64,000 nucleotides of DNA, taken from Ichthyophis bannanicus (taxonomy: Eukaryota > Chordata > Amphibia > Gymnophiona > Ichthyophiidae). Below, one piece after another: positions 10,997 through 23,019 of this stretch (positions are counted from its first letter, which is position 1; every line of letters begins with the position of its first letter). Where the stretch lies: the NCBI GenBank assembly GCA_033557465.1, contig CM066031.1, positions 1,232,103,312-1,232,167,311 of the forward strand, read 5' to 3'. The notes below the pieces were generated by a model that saw only the letters and a program-made list of their open reading frames with translations, ran no database searches and was not told the DNA's origin. A program made the translations under genes and the position numbers.

Positions 10997-12437
10997 ATGG
11001 TTACGTACATTACACAACCCTGGTGGCCAGATGTTCCTCATTGCTATGTGACAGTGCTGTGCGAGTGATGGGTGTGTCAGTGTGAACCCCGAGAGGTGAG
11101 GGAGGACGTGGACCAGGTGATAGCAGCTCTCCTGACATATTGCAGCAACGTTGCTGTTAAGTGGGGAAACAAGCAGGGGGGAGAGTGGCCTGCAGGAGGG
11201 ACGTGCGACAGCAGATGTCCACGATGGTGGGGTGCGCAACACAGGGGGACAATGGTGCATACGGCGGGGGACAGTGGAGGGCCTGTGTAGCATATCAGAC
11301 ATAACCCCATAGTGTTGAGTTGCGGTGGAAAAGGTAGGACGGCGGAAGGGTCTGTGCAGGGGTGTGGTTAGGGTAAGAACACAGAGGGTGCACCTCAGGA
11401 AGTGGTGAAGCTGGTGCCTGTGTAGGGGGTGGATGGAGCGGTGACGGCAGCTGAGGTCATGTAGGCTCCGGCAATGGTTGGCTAGATGGCAATCACGTAT
11501 ACGAGCATGCAGGGTGAGATAGGGGGATGGCAATGGGGTCCCGCAATGGTTTGCTGAAGGGTGCGGGACCACCTCGGTCCATGGAGTGGCGGGTGTAATG
11601 GCTGCCCCTAGGGGGTGATAGACCATACTGTCTGTGGAGTGCATTGGCCCATCTGGGGTGGCACCGCATTGGGGTGGGGATCCGGGGGTGGGCACAGCAG
11701 AGGGTGGGGAGGGGGGTATTGCCAGGATGATGATCTGTGGAGTGTCACAGTGCGCCGTGGCCATGGATGGGGTGGGGCACAGTGTGGATGGTGCGACTGG
11801 GGACAGGTGAGTTTATGAATATAGCCTACGGGGCCTACTATGGTATCGGGAGGTGCCTGATGGGGGTCATGGGGGGGTGGGAGTATGGTGGGGCCACGGG
11901 TGCACAGGGTGGTGGGTGGGTCATAACGGGGGGGCACCCTGTGGTGGGGGAAGCTCTAAGGGTGTTTTTAGGGGCACACAGTGGACATGTGTTACGGGAG
12001 ATGCCATGGTGGGGGGATAGGGGTGCCTTGTGACCCTGAGTATGTGACATGTGCAGTGCACAGTCTGTTTGGGTCCAGCATGATGGGAGCGGCCCATGTG
12101 GCTCCCCATGAGGAACATACAGTGCACCTACCTCGGCACAGAGACAAAAGGTGGGACAGGGCGCCCCAGGGTATTGGTCCACGGGGTGTGTGCACGCCCA
12201 AGGCACACAGCACACCACCCAGGCATGGGAGTGGTGTTCCAGCATCACAAGGTACGTGATCGGCTGCCCACCCATGGTGGACATGGCTGGGAAGGGGGGG
12301 GGCCAGGGGCTGGTTGCATCAGTGGCACAGTGTCGTCCTCTGGTCACGAGACAGGGGGGAAGGAGGTATGTGTGAGTATTGGACCCTCAAATGAGACCCA
12401 GAACACATGTCTCCAGCAAAGGCCGCCTGTGTAGCCC
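10997..12437. other. Intergenic TG/GGT-rich DNA between genes A and B
   Basis: Low-complexity-leaning sequence rich in gtggg and catgtg words. A 274-residue open frame on the minus strand (11764-10940) is dominated by H, P, T and C and has no recognisable domain. I treat it as compositional. Nothing else is recognisable. Confidence 0.5.
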
Positions 12438-12443
12438 TTTATT
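12438..12443 (-). terminator. Poly(A) signal of gene B overlapping its stop codon
   Basis: On the minus strand the last codons read into AAATAAA: the TAA stop (12441-12439) lies inside the AATAAA hexamer. If used, the mRNA would have almost no 3' UTR. Confidence 0.6.
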
Positions 12444-14292
12444 TGCCCCTTCCCCTGCCACGCCCTGCGCGGCCCCGCCCAACCCTTGTTGCTGGTTGCA
12501 CCCCTGCTGCCGCTGGTGCTGCTGCCGGTGGTGGTGGTGGTGGCGGTGGTGCTGGATGCTGCTGCCCGTGGAGTGTACCTCTGCCTGCCACCAGCCGCTC
12601 CAGGCTGTCAGCCATTCTCACTGCCGCTGTGGCCATGCGCTGCACCCCCGACAGGACCCCAGCCATGGTCCTCTGGAGGCGACGTGACCAACGTAGTTGA
12701 CGCCACTGTCCCCGAACCACCGCCCGCAGTACATGCCGTATACCTGTGGGGAGAGCCCATAGTGCAATATGAGACAGGGGGTCATCCAACACCTGTACAG
12801 ACGCATAGCCACCATAGCACATTAGGTCACTCACCCTCTGCATCTCTCTGTGCCGCCGCAGAGTGCGCCTGCATCTCCCCAATTACGTTGTCGACTGCAG
12901 CCAGTGCCGTGTTCCTGGCCTGCGCTGCCTCATCCGTAGGCCCCTCCCCCATGCCTGCAGTGGTGGGTGGTGTACTGATGTGTGCAGGCTGTGGTCCCTG
13001 CATGTCGTCATCCTCCAGGGGTGCAGCTAGCCCCCCCGCTCCCACCTGGGCCACCTCTGCCACAGGGTCTATTAGACTGCTTGGTCCTGGGGCTGTCTCC
13101 TCCTGCGCCTCCTCATGCGCCTCAATGGTGCAGATGTCACCTGTGTGTCACAATGTTATATAGGTCAGATGGGGCGTGACTGCCAGTCCACCCCGTCACA
13201 CCACCCTACCGGCACATGCGTGTTGGTGAGCCGCATGGGTCTGGTCCAGGGCCCCTGTGCCCACCCTCAATGTTAGTGCACTCTCCATGCCAGTGGCCCC
13301 TGTGCCCTGCTTCCCCGGGCCCCCCCTCGGATGCTGCCACACACCCCATGCATGCCCAGCACCACCCTCATCCTTGCCACCACTCTGCATGGTCGATGTA
13401 GGTGCAGTGTGCCTCCCGGTTGCCCACCTCCCTACCCGTTTGGCCCTGCTGCTCCTGCCAGTCCTCCACCGTGCACCCTGCAACATGTAGTCACCCCCTG
13501 CTGCCACTGAGGGCCTGCCCCCCCTGCACAGGCACCCATTCACTTACCTGTGCTGCCCACCGCCCACCATTGACATGTCCCACCACCATGGCTCATGAAT
13601 GGACGCCGCCCTGTGCCTCAGTTGCCCCCCAATTCCCGGCCAGCCATGTGCTGCCCCCCCCTTTGGTGTGCCCCAACACATGTGCCTGTGCTGTCTCCCA
13701 CTGTTGCACCACACTCACACATACCTGCTTGTGGATGTGCTGTGTCCAAAGCAGGGGGAAGGCCATGAATATACATTGGCCCCAATCTCTCAGCAAGGTG
13801 ACGCTCGAGGTCAGAGAGGTTTGCTAGCTGTGCTGGGCCCCCTCCAGTGCCTTGGGCCCCACGCCTCTCCCTGGCAAGCTCGTTTCTGATATTTCTCTTA
13901 ATGTCGCAGTAGCGCTTCCTCAGGTTCTCAATATCACGGTGTGGGCCCTCTGCTGCTGCCACTGCTTCCTGGACCACGGCCCATGCCCTGGTGCATGTGG
14001 CTATGGTGATGGTAGCGCTGTGGTGTCCAAAAAGTATGTCGTACCGGTCAAGGATGCTTGCCAGGAGGAGATCATTCTCCTCCTGACTGAAGCGCACCGC
14101 CCTCCTCCGGACCTCTGCGGGGACTGGGGTCCTGTGCTGCCTCTGTCTTCCTGCAACACTTGCCTGTGCACTGGGGTTCTGATGCGCAGCAGATGGGCCT
14201 GGCATCTCCCCATCACCAGATGGGTTTTGTGATGGTGCGTGTTGTGTGTGGTCCACTCCACCCTCCTGTTCTCCTCCATTGTTGTACTCCAT
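12439..14292 (-). CDS. Gene B: Myb/SANT-like DNA-binding partner of the Harbinger transposase
   Basis: Three exons: 14292-13725 (donor GCAG|GTATGT), 13140-12835 (acceptor CACACAG, donor AGG|GTGAGT) and 12743-12439 (acceptor CCCCACAG). Both joins are phase 1 and stay open, giving 392 residues. Residues 1-60 are a polar leader. About 63-140 form the Myb/SANT-like domain: RFSQEENDLLLASILDRYD, a central A-W-A-V-V-Q and RDIENLRKRYCDIKRNIRNE, the pattern of the trihelix-like domains of Harbinger-encoded and NAIF1-type proteins. Exon 2 is acidic. Exon 3 has an amphipathic helix (GVLSGVQRMATAAVRMADSL), a run of nine prolines and an RG-rich tail. In this superfamily the Myb-like protein carries the transposase to the nucleus and to the element ends. 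It is divergent from the transposase across 505 bp. No stop or frameshift is visible. Confidence 0.85.
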
Positions 14293-14796
14293 AGCTGAGC
14301 ATTTGGTTGTGCTGGGGGGTTTGCCATACTGAGCTTATCATACATATAGTTAAAGCTTGGGTGTGGGCCGAGGGGTGTTGTCTACGCACATTGAGACGCG
14401 CGTTGCACATGCGCACGCAGCTACGCACAGGGGATGATGTCATAATGACGTTGCATGCTTCGTTATGCGCGTTGCAACGCCACTTGCGTTCTCCGCTCGT
14501 AGACATCTTTGTTGTATGTCTGTCTTACTTTGGCATCTGGGTGTGGTTTCTGGTGTAATACGCAGTTTCCTTACAACCTGCTTCATCACAGGGACTCACA
14601 TAAATGACTGTTGTCGAGTGCTTTATGGGAACTGTCGTCGAGTGCTTTATGGGAGTGCTGCACTTGCACACAGGTATGTGGTCTATTTGGCTTATTCTGG
14701 ATTTTTCTGTCTCACCAGGTGTGTATCGTTCATGCGATGTCCATCCCCACCCCCATCCCTATTTCCAACCCAGCTGTCCTCCATCCTGTGTCTATC
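14293..14796. promoter_or_regulatory. Bidirectional promoter region between gene B and the HARBI1-type transposase
   Basis: 505 bp separate the two divergent ATGs. The stretch holds CpG-rich words (gagacgcgcgttgcac near 14394-14409, cgttatgcgcgttgcaacgc near 14461-14480), a CRE-like pair tgatgtcataatgacgtt at about 14434-14451, and a 24-bp direct repeat at 14609-14632 and 14633-14656 (core gtcgagtgctttatggga). No TATA box is clear. Shared control of both halves of the transposition module is inference from geometry. Confidence 0.6.
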
Positions 14797-17159
14797 ATGG
14801 CTCAGACTGCGCATGCAGGTGGTGCATTAGTTGCATTGCTCGAGCTGGCTGGGCTGCATTTTCTGGAGGAGGGGGATGCTGTTCCTGGGGCTGCAGCCCT
14901 GGACATGGGTGAAATGCTGCTGCAACTCAGGCCTGCAGCTGTGGAGGGTCCACAGGCGGGTGTGGGTGACCAACGGCGCCGTAGGCGTGCTGAGGCACGG
15001 CCCCGCCTGCAACGCCTCTACAGGCCCAGGGCCATGCTCCAGGACCTGAGAGAGGGCCAGGTAATCTCCCTCTACCGGCTGGACACAGGGGCCATTAGGG
15101 AGCTCTACCAGGAACTCAGACCTGACCTAGAGCCCCTGACTGCCCGGTCACATGCTATACCGGGTCTGGCCAAGCTCCTGGCTGCTCTACATTTCTTTGC
15201 CTCTGGCTGTTTCCAATCCTCGGTGGCCACAGTAGGTGGGATGAGTAGGCCAACTTTCTCTCGCTGTCTCCACCAGGTACTGCGGGCCATGGTCAGCCGG
15301 GTTGGGAATTACATTGCAATTCCCAACGGTAGGCAACATTGGGGGACCCTGGCACAGGCATTCCAAAGGATTGCAGGGATACCACACTTGATGGGCGCAA
15401 TAGATTGCACACATGTTGCCCTCGTCCCACCACGCGACAGGGAGGTTGTGTACCGCAACCGCAAACACTTCCATTCCCTTAATGTGCAGGTTGTTTGTGA
15501 TGCAAGTATGCGTATCCTGAATGTGGTCCCACGGTTCCCAGGGTCTGCCCATGACTCCTATATCCTGCAGAACTCGGCATTGTTCGGCCAGTTTGAGGCC
15601 GGCCAATATGAGGACTACATCCTGCTGGGTGGGTATTCACCGTGTATAACATGCACCTACTGTAGGTGGTTGACGGGACACCATTGTCACCAGTGTCCAC
15701 CGCATGCCTGACATTGCTGTGTTATTTCCGGGTGCAGCCTATTGGGGCCAGCACACTACATCATGCCCTGTCACAGGTGATTGGATCGCAGACGTCTGTG
15801 TGCTGCCACACATCTCTCTGTCTACCATGTGTGTCTGGTTCATCTCACCTGTGTAAAACAGCGGGCATGTGGTGTGGTCTGTTCCCTGCCTGCGCCATTC
15901 ATTTTCAGGGTTACGGTGTCCAGTGGCACTCGTGATGCATATGATATGTCCCCTCCATGGCTGTGGGCAACACCTGCGGCATGCCCAGGGCTCCCACACC
16001 TGGCCACAGGCATACTGCACAGGCAGTTGTAGATATGTCTGCCTGTGGGGTCCATCACTCGCCCACCCCATATGTCGCATGTTTGTGCGTGTGCTATTTT
16101 GGTTGGGAGGTGGATGGGGACACAGACACATCCACGTGGTGGTCATTCTGTATGTGTGGCCTCCTCTCTCTGGCCATGCTTGGGGCTACACGTGACATGT
16201 GTTGTGGGCGCTTCTGCTATGACACATGTCTGCTGCATGTCTTGGCACTTTCTCCGGTCTCCACTGCCACCCCCACCTGGCGCCCCCCCCCCGGGATGTG
16301 TTCCATTGGCCTCTGCTCTGTGCGCGCTGGATCATGCCGGTCACCTACTTGCACACCTGTGCATCCCTGCACCCCCGGGTGTGCTTTGCCACTGTTGGAC
16401 ATATGAGCTCACAGCTGCCACCACTGCTCTCTGGGCACAGGTTTGGGACATGTCCTGGGGCACGGTAACATGGATGTGCACTGCCCCTATTGGCATTCCA
16501 TGGTGCTTTGCCTGTGGCATCATCAGCCTCTGGTGCGCTGCCACTGTTTGCACTGATTTGGTGTCATATCTGTGTGCACGGCCTCTCGGCTGTCCAGTTG
16601 TACTTTGCTACGTCAGTGGTTCCATTGATGCATCTTCAGACATGCAACTTTGCACCATTTTTTTTGGCAGGTGATGCAGGATATGGGTGTTGCGCCTGGC
16701 TGCTTACCCCTGTGCGTCTCCCTCGGCCAGGTGCAGAGATGCGGTACAATGAGTCCCATGCCTCCAGCCGCTCAGTCATTGAGCGCACCTTTGGCGTTCT
16801 CAAAAGTCGCTTCAGGTGTCTGGATAGGACTGGTGGGGCCTTACAGTACGGACCCATGACTGTGGCAAAGATCATTCTAGCCTGTTGCATCTTCCACAAC
16901 ATTGCTCTCAGGCACAATGTTCCAGTCGATATTAATGAGGATCTCGGGGTGGATCCTGTGTGCCCTCCTGCCCCTGGCCATGGTGACACACGTGCGGGGA
17001 TGGCGGCCAGGCAACATCTGATTGAGGAGCTCTTCTCCTGTAAGTTCTGCCTGTGCTGGGGACATGTCTCTGGGTCGCCATGTGTGAGCTGGTGTATGGA
17101 TTGTGCAGCACTACCATGACATGTATTGATATCCCTGATGTTTTTTTGCCTCCCCAGGA
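14797..17159 (+). CDS. HARBI1-like: HARBI1-type DDE transposase (Harbinger/PIF)
   Basis: Exon 1 is 14797-15628 (donor CTGG|GTGGGT) and exon 2 is 16671-17039 (T-rich tract, acceptor GGCAG; donor CCT|GTAAGT). Exon 3 (acceptor CCCCAG at 17157) supplies GA to complete a TGA split by the intron. The product is 400 residues. The first join restores LLGDAGYGCCAWLLTPV, the expected GD-GY-WLLTP block, which confirms the splice. Catalytic residues are D203 (AIDCTHV), D253 (SAHDSY) and E315 (SVIERTFGVLKSRFR), spaced as in HARBI1. The N-terminal half carries RRRRRAEARPRL and an HTH-like segment (TVGGMSRPTFSRCLHQVL). Members of this family cut at element ends and integrate into three-base targets. I chose MAQTAHAGG as the start because upstream residues look untranslated. 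If the third exon is not used, TGT follows and translation runs on to 17117-17119. The frame looks intact. Confidence 0.9.
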
Positions 17160-20100
17160 TGAGCTTCTGTGTTCCGGGCCCCCAAGGAGTGGCTGACCAT
17201 ACTGCCCGATGCTGTGCTGCGTGTGGGGAGTGTGTGTACATCACTGCAACATGCAGGTGACTCGGGTGAGTTGGCATACAGTGAGGTTGGCAGTGCTGTT
17301 GGCACCGTTTGACACATATATGTTGTTCCCTCTCCACTGCTCCTATGGTGCTGCACATGTCTTTGGCCCACTACTCCATCACCCTTAGCTTCTGTTTGTC
17401 ACACATGTGGCCATTGCCTGTGCACATCTTGGGGTCGTAATGGTGTATCTGCTGCACATAATAACAGGCTGTGTGTGTACACAGGCACAGGGCATTGTCT
17501 TGTTTGGGCGCATGCGGAACACTCCCTGCCATTGTGGCATTTGCAAAATTAATGGCACTCATGCATGTACTGTGATGGGTGTCTCCACTTGTCGCTGATT
17601 GTCGGGGGTCCTGCCATCTGCACCTGCTGGCATATATACCTTGTCTCACAATGTATGTCTCTGTGTCTGTTTGACTTGTCTACATGGCCGATCATTCTGC
17701 GCCACCCTGCCTATGTCTGGTTCAGGGATGTGTATGGCCACCTGTCCATTGATGTTCCCTCAACTCTCTTTTACCTTCTGCTTCTGGGCTACTGTACATT
17801 GTGAGCATGTGTCATATATTCTTTTCAGACGTGTCTCAGGTTTGCTGGTGGACCGATGTGCGTCTACATTTTTTTTCCGCACAACACAACGCATCTTGGA
17901 CATGCTCCACTCACAGTTACCCATGCGGACGTGGTGATGTCCGTAGTCCATTGATGTCTGCAGCCTCTATTGGGGCTCTTTGTGCTCCTGCCTGACACGG
18001 ACATTCCCAGTCAGGCCACAGCTCTACCATTCAGGTAGGCCTCAGTTTCCATCCTCTGGGACATACATCACGTGCTGATGCTGCATTTGGCCTGTTGCTA
18101 TCAACATGTCTGTCGTTGTTATCTCTGTGCGCCACCACTGCTGGACATGCTGTGGACCCCTGGGATGCCTGTGTGCCATGTGCATTTACATGACCATTTT
18201 GGGATGGTGTCCTGGTCTTCAGAGGCATCTCCTGCAGTGGTCCATGTGCACTGTGCTCAGTGTTGTGGCCATGTCATCTATGCATTCTGGGGGGACCTCT
18301 TTCTATCTCACTGTCTCCTTTGTGACCTACAGGAGCCGGGGGTGGGTGTGCCATTCCCTTACCTGGAATCTACATCTTTTCACACAGGACACAGACAACA
18401 TAGATGACACATCTACTGCACTGCATCTGGGGATCCCGTCATCCATATGTGCTTGGACACAGCACCTCTGTGAGACTGTCCCTGGATGTTGTTGCCACTG
18501 GGAGATGGGCCTCTGCAATTTGGACACAGGCCTTTTTTCGAACTCATTGTTGGGCTATTTTGACTGTCACTGGGGGGACTGGCCCACCGTTGCTGCCATG
18601 AACTGTCTGGTTGTTTTGTTTCTTGCAGTAGGGGGGGATGAGCTGTACATGGTTGTGTAACCCTGATACGTCAATGTTGACATTGCATGGTGCCTTGTCA
18701 CTCTGCATGCTTTAACCTGGGTCTTTAGGTGGCTGGGGATGGTGACTGCTGTGCATATGGTGGGTGCGAACACTGTGGGGACATGGTCGTGGTGGAACCC
18801 TCCACATCACATATTACTGTATTTTTGCGACAGCTGATGAAATGCGGCCTCGGATTTGGGATGGCACCAGTGGTGGGTGGTCAGGGTGGGTGGGCTCCAT
18901 GGGCAGCAACAGGTGAGTGGCCTCGCAACATGGATTGAGTGTGTGCTGGCGGCGTTGGCTGCCACACAGGCCCCATGGCTTTCTACATGTCATATGGTGC
19001 ACCGGGGTGCAGGATACAATGTCTGCTTGGGTCTGGTGCCTGCCTTTTGTGGACCATTGTTGGCACTTTCGTTGTTTGGGATATTTGGGATAGTGGTCAC
19101 ACAATTTCATTGCCACTCGGGGGCTTGTCAGTTTGGACAGACCATGGCATTTATCTTTTCCTTCCTTGTTTGCTGCTTACTTGCCCATATGCTGTGTGCA
19201 ACCCCATCACATCTCCGCCCACCCTTCCATGGTTGAGCTGTGCATGTCAGTGTGGCCTGTTTGCAGCCTCTCTGCCACATTTTCTGGACTACTTGTAGTT
19301 TTCCTCCTGGGGTGAGGCATGTGACCAGGCTGCGTGTGTCTTGGGACTGCTGCTGCAGATTGGTCTGGGCCACATCACTGATCTGGTTGGTCATTCACAT
19401 GCTCCTCTTTCAGTCCATTGCCCTTGTCCACAGCCCATCCACATGGCTTTCCATTGGGCTGGCCCCTTCCACCCCTCATGTGTCGCTCCCCTGATCTATT
19501 GCATGTTGTTTACACTGCATTATATTTCCTGGTGTGTGTGTTGACCTGTTCATATGTGTCTCCCATCCCACATGTGGACTGTGATGTTGGCTGTGGACCC
19601 CAGCTCTACCTGTGTACTGCATCATGGTTACTCTTTGGGGTGCCCTCACCTGACACACAGCTGTAGTTTTCTACAGTGACATGCTGTGGTCCTGTCTGCA
19701 TCCAGTTCTGTGTGCCTAAAGGTGTTGTTGTAGTCAATTGTTTTCTGCAGTGCTTTCCATCCTAGTGGTCATGGCTTTGCACTCTCTCTGTTCTTCTGTT
19801 TTGATGCCTTTCATGCACTGGTACCTGTGGTCGCTGTAACAGTCATCTCTTGGCTTCTATGTCCTGCCCGCTCATATTGTCTTCATCACATTTGCGGTCC
19901 AGCCTTTGGTCCATCTATCTGCATCAGTGTGCTGTGAGATGTCCTGTATGTTGCTGTGCACTGTCATCCCGTATCCTACACTGCTACCCTTGTCTGCATT
20001 GCATCTCTTTGTGCTGGGCGGCCCTGTTCCTGTTCTGCGTGGCACAACCACTCCTCTGGCCACCTCCACTTCCACTGGGTGACACATATTCTCCTCACCT

Positions 20101-20539
20101 GCCACACACTGTCTTTCTAGTACTCTAGGGTGCCAACACTCTTTGCTGTGGTGCTGTTGCCCCCACCATGTTTGTCAGCGCTGCTGCCAGACACATGGAA
20201 TGCCCGCAGGGATGGCAGGTCCAGTAACTCCCTACTCTCCCTCCGTCAGTCACCTGTTCATTGCCTTTACTGTGGGTACTATGTGGTGTTCGGCCTACAT
20301 CTGTCTCTCGTCCACGCAGGTCCTGAAGGTCCTCCAGATGCAACTAGCAGTCCCTAGGGCACACTGACCTTGGCCACCATACCCTTCTTGGAGCACCGTG
20401 ATAGATGGTTTGATTGTCCAGGGTTCCATCTGCACTGTCTTATCCATGTGTACCTCCTATTGCACTTAGCTTGTGGCTCCCTTCTAGACACCGTACTGGG
20501 CACCTTTTCAGGCTTCTTATTTGGCACACTGTTGGCCTA
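17160..20539. other. Long anonymous stretch downstream of the transposase
   Basis: Rich in tgtg, catgtg and ctgtg words, with no domain-bearing frame on either strand. Possible 3' UTR or filler of a large Harbinger element. No RNA gene or known repeat is recognised. Confidence 0.5.
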
Positions 20540-21075
20540 CTGTCTTTTGCTGCTCTATGGCAGTGGCGCACATATTCATTTCTCCCTTCTAGGCCAAGGT
20601 GCTGTGAGGGTGCCTACCCCCTCCTATGTTCATCTATGGAGTGTTGATGTACATGTGCAGTGCACCATGGGTATGGCAGACGTTTTGGGTGGTGGGTGGA
20701 CATCCTTCAGTGGCCGGCCAGAGATTTGCTGGTGGTTCTAGTGATTTGGCATACTGCGTACTGTGCTGCTGGTGGAGCCAGAGATCATGGATTGCAGCCC
20801 ACAGTGTGGTTTCTGGGTTGGGCTGTCTGCGGCAGTTTTCTTGTTCTTATGTTCTTAACATTAGTGCTACCAGCATCGCTACCCTCACAGTGCGGACTCC
20901 TCACGGTGCCTCATCGGGAGACCTATGACATGCCCTATGGGGCGCTCTGTAACACACCCTATAGGGTGCCCTGGCAGACAGTGCACATTAACCCGTACCC
21001 TCTGGTGTGCCTTGTAGGGTACACTATGCAGCTCCTTCGGGTTATAGCCCTGTGAGTGTATGTTTGCCAGCAGCA
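20540..21075 (+). repeat. Diverged direct repeat, left copy
   Basis: Shares ordered words with 21700-22325: gtgcagtgcaccatgggtat, gtgcctcat, the recurring 'gcgccc/gcaccc' clusters and a final ctgtgagtgtatgtttgcca against ctgtgagggtgtgtttgctg. The copies are about 1.2 kb apart. Confidence 0.65.
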
Positions 21076-21412
21076 CTTCGTACACGTAGAAAACAAACTG
21101 CTTCCGACATCACTGAATTGGTGTACGGGTAATGTCGCATACTCATCCATAGATAACCCCGCCTGGCAGGCACACATTCACTTGATACCGGGCCCACAGT
21201 TGGTATGAGAAATGCATGTCATGGTGGCGTTTGCTGGTGGAGTACGATGGCGTGACAATTGTGTTCTTAACTGCCTTGGTTCCAGCACGGTTTGACGTTT
21301 TATTGCCCTCAGGAAATGATATGTGAGTATATTTGACTTTGTATATTTTTCTCACCCGGTCCTGGGTGTGGATTCACACTATTTTATCATTGAGAGGGCT
21401 GGGACTCTCTAG

Positions 21413-21418
21413 AATAAA
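21413..21418 (+). terminator. AATAAA between the two direct repeats
   Basis: A canonical hexamer on the transposase strand, but 4.2 kb after the stop. Use by the transposase transcript is possible only with a very long 3' UTR or further exons. Confidence 0.25.
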
Positions 21419-21584
21419 GGGGCCCTCCCAATAAGGGGAGGTGGGCATTTTCTCCCACCTCTCTGGTTGGTTGTGCCCGACAAAAATAGAGGGATATCTC
21501 ATGTTTTACTGGAGTGGTGCCTGGTTATACAAATCAGGGACTGCAGTTTGTTGGGGGGGGGGGAATGTTGCAGGCAGATTTTGT

Positions 21585-21660
21585 GCTTAGACCCACAGGG
21601 GGAGTAGAACTCACAACCCTTGCAACATCTGACAATGTATTAACCATTGTGCTACGGCTC
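21585..21660 (-). repeat. tRNA-like (SINE-head) relic
   Basis: On the minus strand the sequence reads gtagcacaatggttaa, spaced to gttgtgagttctactcccc. These are the positions and rough consensus of a Pol III A box and B box. No acceptor stem is convincing, so this is a decayed tRNA-derived SINE head and not a functional tRNA. Confidence 0.5.
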
Positions 21661-21699
21661 AAGCTGCCTTATGGGACACCTTTTCTAGCTCCTTATGGG

Positions 21700-22325
21700 G
21701 CACCCTTTTGGGCTACTGTCTGTTGCTACTCTGTGACAGTGCTGCACACAGTCATGTCATCCTACCGTGCCAGGGGGCTGTGTGGGTACATACCCCTTCT
21801 TGTGTTCATCTCTGGACTGCTGATCTGCATGTGCAGTGCACCATGGGTATGGTTGCGTTGACCCAGATCCTGGCCAACACTGCGGGTGGTTTGGGAGGTG
21901 GCCTGACACCCTTCAGTAGCCAGCCAGGGGGTTGTTCACAGCTATGGGGCTGCAGCCCAGTGGTTCCTTCAATGCCTGTGGGGCCAGTGGTCATGGGTTC
22001 CCAGTGGTCATGGGTTCAAGCCCACAGTGGGCTTCTATTATAGGGCTGTCTGTAGCATTGTATAGTTTTAATGTACATTTTTGCTTCCAGCGACAACCCC
22101 TCAGCGTACTGTAACCTTACAGTGCCTCATAAGGCGCCCCATGCGGCACCTTCTTTGGTGCACTGTAGGTTGCCTTTTAGGGTGTTCTATCGGGGACATT
22201 GTGGTGTGCCTCAGCGGACAGTGCACTTTATAATGTGGCCTATGGAGTGCGTTATGGGGTGCCTTCTGCGGCACCTTTGGTTACGCCACTGTGAGGGTGT
22301 GTTTGCTGGCAACACTACTGGAAAA
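21700..22325 (+). repeat. Diverged direct repeat, right copy
   Basis: Partner of 20540-21075. It also matches 2240-2440 at the gctgatctgcatgtgcagtg word. Confidence 0.65.
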
Positions 22326-22469
22326 AAATGTAAAATGCCTACTCATTCACTACATAATGTACAGGGTGATGCCTCAGATAGCCTTCTGTATTTGGCACAC
22401 TGGGGAATCAATCCCATGATGCCTGTATCAGCAGTCAGTGCAGGTTCCATTATGCTACACTTCTGTTCG

Positions 22470-22665
22470 GGTGATTTCTGTCTATGCGCCTTCTTATGCT
22501 TAATGCGCAGTAACGCGCCACGGCACCCTGTAACGCTCGTTAGTTTTGGGAACGCGCGTTGGTGGTAACGATGTACCGCCCATGTCCTTATTTGGAGTTT
22601 GTGTTTCTACCGCGGCTCCTAACGCGAATTGCACTAACGCACTTTAGTAAACATATCCCTTAGAT
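22470..22665. other. End-like segment with repeated aacgc words
   Basis: Dense short repeats (gtaacgcgcc, gtaacgctcg, gaacgcgcgt, ctaacgcgaa, ctaacgcact) lead into tttagtaaacatatccctta at about 22644-22663. Subterminal clusters of this kind are common at ends of Harbinger elements. I could not find the matching inverted end on the left, so the boundary is unproven. Confidence 0.35.
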
Positions 22666-23019
22666 TTCTTAAGTTGTTCCACATCTCGTATTACCAATTA
22701 CTGAAAAATATTGAAAGCTGGAGGGGGGGCGGGGGGCAGGTGGAACCCATGTTGATTTATATGACAAGGGAACCCTACCCGGACCTTCTGCTGGATCCAT
22801 CTGAGGTCTTTCTCTTCCTGTGTTCTATTAGATGTTTCTGATGAAAAAAATGCCTGAATGTTCAATTTACGAATAAACCTTTCTAATAAAGACAAAAAAC
22901 AAAATAATTGAATTGTGCCTCTGGTACCAGAGATAAACCCTGCACCAATACCCAAATCTGTGAAGGGGTGGGTTCAAAATCTGATAAATTTATAATTGAT
23001 AGGCGGAATATTATGTATG
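22666..23019. other. Unrecognised
   Basis: An 85-residue open frame on the minus strand (22955-22698) has no family I recognise. A poly-G tract lies at 22720-22735. Confidence 0.3.

Noticed and set aside
10940..11764. 274-codon minus-strand frame
   Set aside because: Composition is dominated by H, P, T and C from a g/t-biased sequence. It has no domain pattern and spans the poly(A) region of gene A.
14611..14796. Upstream extension of the transposase frame
   Set aside because: The residues before MAQTAHAGG are hydrophobic and cysteine-rich without family resemblance and include a translated 24-bp direct repeat. They are more likely 5' UTR.
21585..21660. Functional tRNA gene
   Set aside because: Only the A- and B-box-like words are present. 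No acceptor stem or anticodon arm can be folded convincingly.
22470..22665. Definite right terminal inverted repeat of the Harbinger element
   Set aside because: No matching inverted sequence was found left of gene A or gene B, so it is reported only as end-like.
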